From: an uncultured Prevotella sp.
GTDB lineage: Bacteria; Bacteroidota; Bacteroidia; Bacteroidales; Bacteroidaceae
DNA length: 12,188 bases
Reading direction: 5' to 3'
Assembly: GCA_900547085.1 (NCBI GenBank)
Contig: URFI01000050.1
Location: forward strand, 1 to 12,188
Within the stretch, counting starts at the first letter, position 1; every line of letters begins with the position of its first letter. A program made the translations under genes and the position numbers. Of this stretch, positions 5,549-12,188 are shown in pieces. The notes beneath the pieces were generated by a model. The model worked only from the letters and a program-made list of their open reading frames with translations, was not told the origin of the DNA and made no database searches.

Positions 5549-7744
5549 TTAGTCGACCAGTGTGAAGTCGAGTTGTCTCTTCTCCAGATTGGCCTGTGCC
5601 ACCTTAATCCTGATGGGATCTCCCAGCTGGTATTTGTGATGGTGTCGACGGCCAACAAGACAATAGTTCTTCTCATCAAAGTCGTAATAATCGTCATCCA
5701 AATCGTGCATGGGTACCATTCCCTCGCAATGATTCTCGTCGATTTCGCAATAGATGCCATAGCTTTGGATGCCACTGATGTGCGCATCAAACTCTTCACC
5801 GATGTGTTCACCCATGAATTCCACCATCTTGTACTTGATGGAGTCACGCTCGGCATTGGCTGCTACCTGCTCCATGTCAGAACTATGTTCGCACAAACGC
5901 TCGTAATAGTCCTTGTTGGCGCTGCGGCCACCCTTCGCATATCGTGTCAACAGGCGGTGAACCATCATGTCTGGATAACGACGGATGGGCGACGTGAAGT
6001 GTGTGTAATAGTCGAAAGCCAAGCCAAAGTGTCCTATATTATAAATGGTGTACTTCGCCTTCATCATCGCTCTGAGGGCGACGGTCTGTATGAGTTTCTG
6101 CTCATCCGTGCCGTCAACGGCTTCCATCAGACGATTAAGACTGCGGGCAGTTTGTCCCTTTGTCCCTGCCGTTTTCATCTTATAGCCGAATTTCACGATA
6201 AAATCTTTTAGGTTTTCCAGCTTCTGTGGGTCGGGATTGTCGTGTACACGGTAAGGCAAAGTCTTGGCTTTGGCACTCTTTTTCACCTTCCCTACGCTCT
6301 CAGCCACTATGCGGTTGGCCAGCAACATGAACTCCTCAATCAGCTTGTTGGCATCTTTTGAACGTTTAAAATAGCAGCGAACGGGCTTGCCCTTCTCATC
6401 AACATCGAAATGAAGTTCTTCAGAATCAAACTTCACCGCACCGTTCTTGAAGCGTTCCTCACGCAACTTCTTGGCCAAGGCGTCCAGCATAATCAGCTCC
6501 TTAGCATGCTCTCCCTTGTATCCACCCTTGTGTGGTGCCGGTGCAGGCTGCCCCGTTCCGTCTACCACACCATTGTCTTCAAGCAACTGCTGCACCTCTT
6601 CGTAGGCATATCTGCGATTGCTTTTGATGACGGTATGCACGATACGCTGGCTCCGAATGAACCCGTCGACATCCATCTCCACGATAACGCTGTAGCAAAG
6701 TTTCTCTTCATTGGGGCGAAGGGAGCAGATGAAGTTGCACAATCGTTCGGGCAACATCGGGATGGTACGGTCTACCAAATACACGGATGTGGCACGTTTC
6801 TGCGCCTCTTTGTCGATGATGGAATTTTCGGTAACATAGTGTGTCACGTCAGCAATGTGGATACCAACCTCCCAAATGCCTTTGCTTACTTCACGAATAG
6901 ACAAGGCATCGTCGAAATCCTTGGCATCTTTGGGGTCAATCGTGCAGGTGAATACCTGCCGGAAGTCTTCTCTTTCAGCCAAATCCTGTGGGGTAATCTC
7001 GCCACTAATTCGCTCTGCAGCGTCTTCAACAGCCTTAGGATACTTGTAAGGTAAACCGTATTGTGCCAAGATGGTGTGCATCTCCGCATCGTTATCGCCA
7101 GTCTTGCCCAGCACGTCGATAACCTCTCCTATGATGTTTTTATGATTCTCGTCGGGCCATTTGCTCACTTTTACCACCACCTTGTCATTGGTTTGGCCGC
7201 CCTTCAACTTGTTTCTTGGAATCAAAATGTCATTGGCAAACAAGTTTTCCTGTGTCACCAGGAAGGCGATGTTCTTTTCAACTCGCAGTTTACCAACGAA
7301 CTGATCGCGCGAACGTTGCAGTATTTCGATGACCTGTGCTTCTTTGATGTGCTTTTGACGGCGCGCCATGAGCGACACTTTCACGCGGTCACCATTGAGT
7401 GCCGACATCGAGTTGCGCTCTGAAACAAAGATGGGTTTGTCGCTTCCATCGGGGATGAACGAGTTTTTCCCATTACCTTTGCGCCGAAAAATCCCTTCCA
7501 CTACCTGTCCCATTTGGTTGAGGCGGTATGAATGGTCAGACACCTTCGTCAAGAAATCGTCCCAAGCCATCTCTTCCATCAGGTCGATGGCGAGCATCTT
7601 TAGCGGATGCGTGTTCAGCTTGAGCGTACGGAATATCTCTTTATAACTGAATGTTTTTTCCGGTTGTGTTGTAAAGAACCCTTCCAGCTTTTCAGCCAAT
7701 TGCTTTTTGGTCATGCGTTTGCCACCTTTTTTTTCTTTTCCCAT
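5549..7744 (-). CDS. rnr: Ribonuclease R (3'-5' exoribonuclease, RNB family)
   Basis: RNase R degrades structured RNA processively from the 3' end in mRNA and rRNA turnover. With the start at 7744 it has 731 residues. An N-terminal winged-helix-like region (about 11-77) precedes the cold-shock/OB domains (about 80-230). The RNB catalytic domain starts near 265, with the metal-binding motif DPKDAKDFDD (D270, D276, D278, D279), equivalent to the four catalytic aspartates of E. coli RNase R. IPMLPERLCN and the distal HFTSPIRRYPD motif are intact. An S1 domain starts at about 645 (GEEFDAHISG). The long lysine-rich tail of the E. coli protein is absent. An unusual Pro/Gly/Lys-rich segment lies at about 391-412. 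The frame is open to 7804, but I chose MGKEKK because the extra residues fall on the AT-rich promoter region. Confidence 0.96.
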   Translation of the reverse strand: MGKEKKGGKRMTKKQLAEKLEGFFTTQPEKTFSYKEIFRTLKLNTHPLKMLAIDLMEEMAWDDFLTKVSDHSYRLNQMGQVVEGIFRRKGNGKNSFIPDGSDKPIFVSERNSMSALNGDRVKVSLMARRQKHIKEAQVIEILQRSRDQFVGKLRVEKNIAFLVTQENLFANDILIPRNKLKGGQTNDKVVVKVSKWPDENHKNIIGEVIDVLGKTGDNDAEMHTILAQYGLPYKYPKAVEDAAERISGEITPQDLAEREDFRQVFTCTIDPKDAKDFDDALSIREVSKGIWEVGIHIADVTHYVTENSIIDKEAQKRATSVYLVDRTIPMLPERLCNFICSLRPNEEKLCYSVIVEMDVDGFIRSQRIVHTVIKSNRRYAYEEVQQLLEDNGVVDGTGQPAPAPHKGGYKGEHAKELIMLDALAKKLREERFKNGAVKFDSEELHFDVDEKGKPVRCYFKRSKDANKLIEEFMLLANRIVAESVGKVKKSAKAKTLPYRVHDNPDPQKLENLKDFIVKFGYKMKTAGTKGQTARSLNRLMEAVDGTDEQKLIQTVALRAMMKAKYTIYNIGHFGLAFDYYTHFTSPIRRYPDMMVHRLLTRYAKGGRSANKDYYERLCEHSSDMEQVAANAERDSIKYKMVEFMGEHIGEEFDAHISGIQSYGIYCEIDENHCEGMVPMHDLDDDYYDFDEKNYCLVGRRHHHKYQLGDPIRIKVAQANLEKRQLDFTLVD
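6509..6574 (-). other. Low-complexity insertion inside RNase R
   Basis: Residues about 391-412 of RNase R, containing GTGQPAPAPHKGGYKG, sit between the conserved YAYEEVQQLLED block and the conserved KELIMLDALAKKLREERF block. From memory, other Bacteroidetes RNase R proteins have only a few residues here. The reading frame is kept, so the enzyme is probably functional with a flexible loop. Its boundaries need an alignment. Confidence 0.5.
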
Positions 7745-7772
7745 CTTGTTCCGTGTTTTATGATACTTATTG

Positions 7773-7780
7773 CAAATTAA
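7773..7780 (-). promoter_or_regulatory. Possible -7 promoter box of rnr
   Basis: On the minus strand this reads TTAATTTG, seven of eight positions matching TAnnTTTG. It lies 28 nt upstream of the chosen ATG at 7744 in a strongly AT-rich stretch. No -33 box is found at ideal spacing, so the call is tentative. Confidence 0.35.
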
Positions 7781-7906
7781 CAAAAAATAATTGACACAAC
7801 ACATATTTATTACGATTATTTTGCATTAAAATAATGTTTCGAAGTTATTCCGAGAATGTGCTGTCGAATAATCATTTGCACCTCAACTGCACATTGATGA
7901 CAAACG

Positions 7907-7943
7907 AACGGGGCCTGATACCCCACTGGTACCAAGCCCCGTT
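7907..7943 (-). terminator. Hairpin terminator after ppx
   Basis: AACGGGGC (7907-7914) pairs with GCCCCGTT (7936-7943). With two single mismatches the stem continues inward to TACC/GGTA (7919-7922 with 7928-7931) and a CCACT loop. It starts 22 nt after the ppx stop codon. The minus-strand downstream sequence (CGTTTGTC) is a poor T-tract, so termination may be inefficient or the hairpin may protect the mRNA 3' end. No similar hairpin is seen between rnr and its downstream neighbour. Confidence 0.65.
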
Positions 7944-7965
7944 ATAGTCTGCATCGCATGATTTT

Positions 7966-8916
7966 CTACTTTGTTTGGCAGTACTCACGGTATAAACCGT
8001 CAACAATACTATCTGCCAAACTGATGTTGGGTACATAGATGGTGTCACACTTCAAGGCCTTAGCTACCATCAGGAAGATTTCTGCAGCTGGTATGATGAC
8101 ATCGGCTCGGTCGTCTTTCAAACCGTACTTTTCTTTTCTTTCTTCCTCGCTGAGCTTGGAAAGCGTCTCGTATATTTCCTTCAATTCCTCCACTTTCATT
8201 TGTTTTTCGTCGTTCTTGCCGTGCGTCAGCCTGAAGAGTTTGTTGATGTTGCCGCCCGAACCAATAATCTGCGTGTCAGGAAAATGTTCGGCATACTCGT
8301 CCAACATGCCCCGCATCTGATGCTTGGTGGCGTTGGTTACCTTGCCGCTGAGCATGCGCAGGGTACCCATATCGAATGAGTGACTCTCGGCCAGTGCACC
8401 ATCATGCAGCAATGAAATCTCGGTACTGCCGCCTCCCACGTCGACGTATGCGAAATTACCCGTTTGACTATTGGTTTGTTCAATGATGTTGTTGCAAAGC
8501 AGTCGTGCTTCTTCCTCGCCCCGAATAATCTCAAGTTTGATGCCTGTCTCACGCTCAATCTCTTTCATCACCTTCTTCCCATTGTCTGCATCGCGCATGG
8601 CTGCGGTGGCACAGGCTCGGTATTGATCCACCTGGTAGAGCAGCATGAACTGTTTGAAGCCTTTCATCATGCGCATCATCATCGTGGCGCGGTCTTTCGA
8701 AATCTTGCCTAATGTAAACACGTCTTTACCTAATCGCAGGGGAATGCGGATGAACATCACCCGCTTAAAGCGATCAAATTGGGGCGCACTGTCATCAAAA
8801 CGCTTGATTAACAGGCGCGCACCGTTCGATCCAATGTCAATTGCTGCGAATGTTTTTGCTTCCATTTTTTCTTTTTGTTTGATGGGTTCTGGGGTTGTTT
8901 CTTTGTCTTTCGTCAT
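7966..8916 (-). CDS. ppx: Ppx/GppA family phosphatase (exopolyphosphatase)
   Basis: This protein belongs to the actin/Hsp70-fold Ppx/GppA family, which hydrolyses terminal phosphates of polyphosphate or the 5' phosphate of pppGpp. The 316-residue protein holds only the catalytic Ppx-GppA domain and lacks the C-terminal HD domain of the 513-residue E. coli PPX. Visible motifs are the phosphate-binding DIGSN (27-31), the ATAAMR block (103-108), GEEEARLL (133-140) that should hold the catalytic glutamate, and the second phosphate loop VDVGGGSTE (158-166). The start at 8916 overlaps the ppk stop as ATGA, implying translational coupling. An internal ATG (M18, at 8865) would also leave a complete domain, and the first 17 residues are charged and unconserved-looking. 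Operon context favours polyphosphate over pppGpp as substrate, but the sequence alone cannot separate the two. Confidence 0.92.
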   Translation of the reverse strand: MTKDKETTPEPIKQKEKMEAKTFAAIDIGSNGARLLIKRFDDSAPQFDRFKRVMFIRIPLRLGKDVFTLGKISKDRATMMMRMMKGFKQFMLLYQVDQYRACATAAMRDADNGKKVMKEIERETGIKLEIIRGEEEARLLCNNIIEQTNSQTGNFAYVDVGGGSTEISLLHDGALAESHSFDMGTLRMLSGKVTNATKHQMRGMLDEYAEHFPDTQIIGSGGNINKLFRLTHGKNDEKQMKVEELKEIYETLSKLSEEERKEKYGLKDDRADVIIPAAEIFLMVAKALKCDTIYVPNISLADSIVDGLYREYCQTK

Positions 8917-10970
8917 GCTTGTTGTTCGGTTTGATACGCCTCGAACAAGGCTTGCTGTGAGCGGAAAGGTTGCTCTCCTTCGGCGATGGGTTGTATTTCG
9001 TTGGTCCCCAATCCATCGATGAGCCGCCCATTGGTCGTATCACGCATGCCATACTCAACGGTGCGCAGCAGGTCTTGTTGCAGGTCTTGGTCGTAAACAG
9101 GTGTCATCACTTCGATGCGGTTGATGAGATTGCGTGGCATCCAGTCGGCCGAACCCAGATAATATTTTGGTTTTCCGCCGTTGCAGAATATCAAGATGCG
9201 CGAATGCTCTAGGTATCTGTCAATGATGCCCACGGCCTTGATGTTCTCGCTCATGCCTTTGACGCCGGGAACCAGTGAGCAGTTGCCGCGTAAGAGCAAG
9301 TCTATTTTCACGCCGGCTTGCGAGGCAGCGTAGAGCTTGTTGACGATATCAGGGTCGGTGATGTGGTTGATTTTAATCTTCACCCATGCCTCTTCCCCGG
9401 CCAAGGCATTCTTGATTTCGTTGTCGAGCATGCGGATGATGCGTGTTTTCATTGAGTTGGGCGACACCATGAGTTCTCTGAAGCGTACTTGTGAGAAGGG
9501 TCTGTCAATGAAGTAGAACACCTTTTCCACCTCATTAACGATGCGTGGCCGCGCCGTCATCATGAGGTAGTCGGTATAGGTTTTGGCGTTTCCCTCGTGA
9601 AAGTTGCCAGTTCCAACACAAGCCAGATTGCCTTTGGTAGTCGTGATGTGCAAGAGTTTGGAATGAATCTTCAGACCTTCCACGCCGAAGATAACGTTGA
9701 CGCCTTCTTCCTGCATGCGCTTGCTCCACTTGATATTGCTTTCTTCGTCGAATCGAGCCAGCAACTCGACGACGGCCGTCACCTTCTTGCCGTTTTGTGC
9801 TGCGCAAATCAAGGCCTTCACCACCTTGGAATCTTTGGCCAAGCGATAGAGCGTGGTTTTGATTTCCTTAACTTCCGGGCGCAAGGCTGCTTCTCTCAAC
9901 ATGCGAATGTAGCCGTTGAAAGAGTGGTAGGGAACATGGATGAAACGGTCTTTCTGCCTGATGAGGTCGAAGATACTTTCTTCTGAAAGGAATTCTGGCT
10001 TGAGTATTTGCGACCATTTGGGATAACTCAACTTCTCATGACCCAGTGCCGGAAAGCCCATCAAGTCTTTATGATTCTGGTATCTGCCTGCTGCCAGCAA
10101 GGTGTCAAGCTCTTTCACGTGCAGACGTTTCATCACCTTCTTTTTCAAGTCGGCTGGCATGTCCTTGTCATATACCATGCGTATGGCCTCACCTCGTTTC
10201 CTACTGTTCACCCCTATGGCGATGCGTTCCATAGCACCGTAATCGGCTTCGTTGTCAACCTCCATTTCCGCATCCTTGGTAAACTTAAAAGAATAAGCCT
10301 CGTAGGTACATTTTTTCAAACCGATGAAGATGAGGGGCAGGCAGTATCTAACGACATCATCCAGGTACATGAAGTTCTCACAATTGTCTGAAGAGGGAAT
10401 CTTCAAGAAGCGTCCGTAAATCCTGTCGGGTATTTTGATGATGGCAAATTTTGTTTTGCGACTCATCTCTTCGGTTCTTTTCACGGCGAGATAGATGCGA
10501 TTGTCTTCCAAAATACTGATGTCATCAATTTCTGAAAGCCAGATGGGATTGGTCGAACCGTTGAGCTTATCGTAATAAAATGCTTTCAAGAAAGCCTTCT
10601 GTTCCTCGTTAAGCTGCGTTTCGTCAAGCATTCGGATGTTGTGCTTTTCCAGTCCGGCGAACACATCCTTGATGGCATTGCCGTACTCAATGTTGTATTC
10701 TTCATTGAGTTTGTTGATGTGCTTGATGGTCTTCTTGATCATTTTCGCTGTCGCTGCCGAGACTTTCGTGCTTTCCAAAATCTTATTGAGCGATGCCATC
10801 CTTACTCGAAAGAATTCGTCTAGGTTGTTGGAGTAGATGCCCAGGAACGACAAACGCTCCAACAGAGGAACGGTGGGCTTTTGTGCTTCTTGCAAGATGC
10901 GGTGATTGAAATACATCCAGCTGACGTCTCTCTCGATGTAACGATGCTTCTTTTTTGTGCTTTGTGCCAT
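8913..10970 (-). CDS. ppk: Polyphosphate kinase 1
   Basis: PPK1 reversibly transfers the gamma-phosphate of ATP to a growing inorganic polyphosphate chain. The 685-residue length matches the family (E. coli 688). The N-terminal domain opens with YIERDVSWMYFNHRILQEA-like sequence (11-29) and SNNLDEFFRVR, where N49 corresponds to the ATP-contacting Asn45 of E. coli. The phosphorylated histidine is H436 in KIHSKLL, followed by GTGNFHEGNAKTYTDY (453-468). The second histidine is H589 in YLEHSRILIF, followed by YLGSADWMPRN. The four-domain kinase therefore looks complete and active. Its stop overlaps the start of ppx by 4 nt. It begins 53 nt after the LRR-protein stop, and I see no TAnnTTTG box in that gap, so cotranscription with the LRR gene is likely. 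Confidence 0.97.
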   Translation of the reverse strand: MAQSTKKKHRYIERDVSWMYFNHRILQEAQKPTVPLLERLSFLGIYSNNLDEFFRVRMASLNKILESTKVSAATAKMIKKTIKHINKLNEEYNIEYGNAIKDVFAGLEKHNIRMLDETQLNEEQKAFLKAFYYDKLNGSTNPIWLSEIDDISILEDNRIYLAVKRTEEMSRKTKFAIIKIPDRIYGRFLKIPSSDNCENFMYLDDVVRYCLPLIFIGLKKCTYEAYSFKFTKDAEMEVDNEADYGAMERIAIGVNSRKRGEAIRMVYDKDMPADLKKKVMKRLHVKELDTLLAAGRYQNHKDLMGFPALGHEKLSYPKWSQILKPEFLSEESIFDLIRQKDRFIHVPYHSFNGYIRMLREAALRPEVKEIKTTLYRLAKDSKVVKALICAAQNGKKVTAVVELLARFDEESNIKWSKRMQEEGVNVIFGVEGLKIHSKLLHITTTKGNLACVGTGNFHEGNAKTYTDYLMMTARPRIVNEVEKVFYFIDRPFSQVRFRELMVSPNSMKTRIIRMLDNEIKNALAGEEAWVKIKINHITDPDIVNKLYAASQAGVKIDLLLRGNCSLVPGVKGMSENIKAVGIIDRYLEHSRILIFCNGGKPKYYLGSADWMPRNLINRIEVMTPVYDQDLQQDLLRTVEYGMRDTTNGRLIDGLGTNEIQPIAEGEQPFRSQQALFEAYQTEQQA

Positions 10971-11023
10971 TTTTCGGGGGTAGTAACTGTTATTTTGTCG
11001 AATTTGATGAAGGTGAGCGTTCG

Positions 11024-11914
11024 TTAGGATTGCGGTGCTTGTTTCTGCTGGTCTTTTCGTTCTGTGTTTTCTATCACGATGTCTTCCAGTTCCAGGGGGA
11101 TATGCAACTGCTTGATGTATAGAGCCGAGGAACCTTCTGGGACGATGATTTTCTTCAGAGCGTCACAATTGGAAACGGATGTACGCGCAATGTGTTCTAC
11201 GGTTCCTAAGAATGTCAGCTTCTTCAGTCGGTCACATTCAGCGAAGGCATGTGGCTCAACCATTCTGACAGTAGCAGGAAGGGTGACCTTTTCCAAGGCA
11301 TCGCAATCTGAGAAAGCGTCACTGCCAATAATCTCTATCGTGTCGGGTATAATAACTTTCTTCAACCTGCGGCGACGAGAAAAGGCAAAGTCTTGAATCT
11401 CCACCACGCCCTTTGGAATGATGACCATTGCCGCATCAGTCAGACAGGCGATGAGTTTCTTGCGGTCGGCAGTGAACATCAGTTTGTTCTCAATGACGAA
11501 ATGTTCTGATTTGCACACGATGTTTTCGCTGTTGAGGCCTACGAAAGGATTATGGCCAAGGCTTTCAACGGAAGCAGGAATCACCAGTTCTTTCAAGGAC
11601 ATGCATCGTGAAAAGGCCTCGTTGCCAATGTGTGTGACGGTTTCCGGGATGTTTACTTGCTCCAGGAAGGCGCATCCCCAGAAGGCGTTATCGTCGATTA
11701 TCTCGGTCCCTTCGGGGATATCGTACGTGCCTTCCAGCGTTTTTGTGGCCATGATGACACGTTTTTGCTTCTTTGAATAGTAAACGCCTTCTTCATCTTT
11801 CTTAGCTCCAGCCATCTTCTTGAGGGCAAGGTTCAAAACCAGATTCTCGAATTTGTCCTCCCGATCCAGGTGTTTCTTCAGGGCGTCTTTGATTAGTTTT
11901 TTATTCTCCTTCAT
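11024..11914 (-). CDS. BspA-like leucine-rich-repeat (LRR_5) protein, cytoplasmic
   Basis: With the start at 11914 the protein has 296 residues. A charged helical N-terminus (about 1-45) is followed by BspA/Treponema-type LRR_5 repeats of about 23 residues, pattern IPxxVxxIGxxAFxxCxxLKxV. Two or three repeats occupy about 65-130 (for example NIPETVTHIGNEAF), then a non-repeat spacer, then four more from about 165 to 265 (for example IIPDTIEIIGSDAF, TLPATVRMVEPHAF). The tail is charged (ERKDQQKQ). There is no signal peptide, membrane helix or secretion domain, unlike the surface BspA proteins, so a cytoplasmic protein-protein interaction role is inferred. The frame opens at 11926, but that ATG would leave only a few nt of leader after the promoter box at 11938-11945, so I prefer the next in-frame ATG. 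It heads the probable LRR-ppk-ppx operon. The specific function is unknown. Confidence 0.85.
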   Translation of the reverse strand: MKENKKLIKDALKKHLDREDKFENLVLNLALKKMAGAKKDEEGVYYSKKQKRVIMATKTLEGTYDIPEGTEIIDDNAFWGCAFLEQVNIPETVTHIGNEAFSRCMSLKELVIPASVESLGHNPFVGLNSENIVCKSEHFVIENKLMFTADRKKLIACLTDAAMVIIPKGVVEIQDFAFSRRRRLKKVIIPDTIEIIGSDAFSDCDALEKVTLPATVRMVEPHAFAECDRLKKLTFLGTVEHIARTSVSNCDALKKIIVPEGSSALYIKQLHIPLELEDIVIENTERKDQQKQAPQS

Positions 11915-11937
11915 ACAAATAGTCAATTAGTTCAGTG

Positions 11938-11945
11938 CAAAAATA
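11938..11945 (-). promoter_or_regulatory. -7 promoter box of the LRR-ppk-ppx operon
   Basis: On the minus strand this reads TATTTTTG, an exact TAnnTTTG match, 23 nt upstream of the preferred ATG at 11914. No clear TTTG -33 box is present at 19-21 bp. The position decides between the two candidate starts of the LRR gene. Confidence 0.55.
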
Positions 11946-12086
11946 CCATATATTAACGAAATACAGTTGTATTGTTTTTTACAATTCTGTTACATTCGTG
12001 CAACAATTAGTGGCTTTTTACGTTATTTTTAAGGTAGTAAGGTTACAAATCTGCCATACTGCAAGATGCAATTGTAATAAATATGT

Positions 12087-12118
12087 ATTGAAAATGAAAC
12101 ATTTGAATGTTAATTTTG
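12087..12118 (+). promoter_or_regulatory. Bacteroidetes-type promoter of the right-edge gene
   Basis: TAATTTTG at 12111-12118 is an exact -7 match. ATTG at 12087-12090 is a three-of-four match to the -33 TTTG with a 20-bp spacer. The transcript would start near 12125, about 18 nt before the ATG at 12143. It is divergent from the LRR-operon promoter. Confidence 0.6.
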
Positions 12119-12142
12119 CACCAAAATTCACATACTAGACTA

Positions 12143-12188
12143 ATGATGAAAAATATCCAAACCCTGCTTATCGTCTTTTTCTTGATGA
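12143..12188 (+). CDS. Partial CDS: N-terminus of a probably exported or membrane protein
   Basis: An ATG-ATG pair at 12143-12148 opens a frame that runs off the window, giving MMKNIQTLLIVFFLM. One lysine followed by a hydrophobic run is the start of a signal peptide or membrane anchor. A good promoter sits just upstream at the spacing used by the other genes here. Nothing more can be said about the function, since only 15 codons are visible; either ATG could be the start. Confidence 0.55.
   Translation, partial: MMKNIQTLLIVFFLM

Noticed and set aside
5573..7054. Two open frames of over 200 codons on the + strand opposite rnr (5573-6211, 6410-7054)
   Set aside because: Both are antisense to the RNB domain of rnr and read like a reverse complement of coding sequence; no independent evidence supports them.
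7745..7804. N-terminal extension of rnr (20 codons)
   Set aside because: It covers the AT-rich promoter-like region, and the RNase R N-terminus is better matched from the ATG at 7744.
11935..12138. 67-codon open frame on the + strand in the right intergenic region
   Set aside because: It spans both divergent promoters, is AT-rich with no domain or start signals, and ends just before a better-supported gene start at 12143.
1..12188. CRISPR array, insertion sequence, prophage or defence island
   Set aside because: There are no regularly spaced repeats, transposase or integrase motifs, phage genes or known defence domains; the content is mainly housekeeping.

Overview
The window looks like ordinary chromosome from a Bacteroidales bacterium, most likely Prevotella-like. 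The evidence is the form of the promoters (TAnnTTTG -7 boxes, one with a TTTG -33 box 19 bp upstream), the lack of Shine-Dalgarno sequences, a KMGKS form of the cysteinyl-tRNA synthetase signature, a GH109-type secreted oxidoreductase-like glycosidase and a BspA-like leucine-rich-repeat protein. Genus is inferred from family resemblance only; no database search was made.

Layout, left to right. Positions 1-208 are a non-coding leader carrying small hairpins and a very good promoter for cysS (209-1699, + strand). A 358-base convergent gap follows. It holds a triplicated GTCGTTTT motif, a strong terminator usable in both directions, and a GC-rich palindromic repeat. All complete genes from there to 11914 are on the minus strand. 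Read in transcription order they are: a BspA-like LRR protein, polyphosphate kinase (ppk) and a short exopolyphosphatase/GppA-type phosphatase (ppx), probably one operon ended by a hairpin at 7907-7943; then RNase R (rnr), a secreted GH109 protein and a two-helix bacterial PH-domain membrane protein, ended by a terminator at 3468-3508; then miaB with its own promoter. At the far right a divergent promoter drives a + strand gene, of which only the first 15 codons are inside the window.

The genes are mainly housekeeping: tRNA charging (cysS), tRNA modification (miaB), RNA decay (rnr) and polyphosphate synthesis and breakdown (ppk, ppx). Two accessory-flavoured genes sit among them, the GH109 enzyme (host or dietary alpha-GalNAc glycans) and the PH-domain protein. 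ppk and ppx overlap by 4 nt (ATGA), which implies coupled translation of the enzymes that make and degrade polyphosphate.

I found no CRISPR array, insertion sequence, tRNA, rRNA, phage gene or defence system. No clear candidate for an undescribed system is visible. The observations most worth checking are the palindromic repeat after miaB, the LRR-ppk-ppx arrangement, a low-complexity insertion in RNase R, and several structured intergenic elements.
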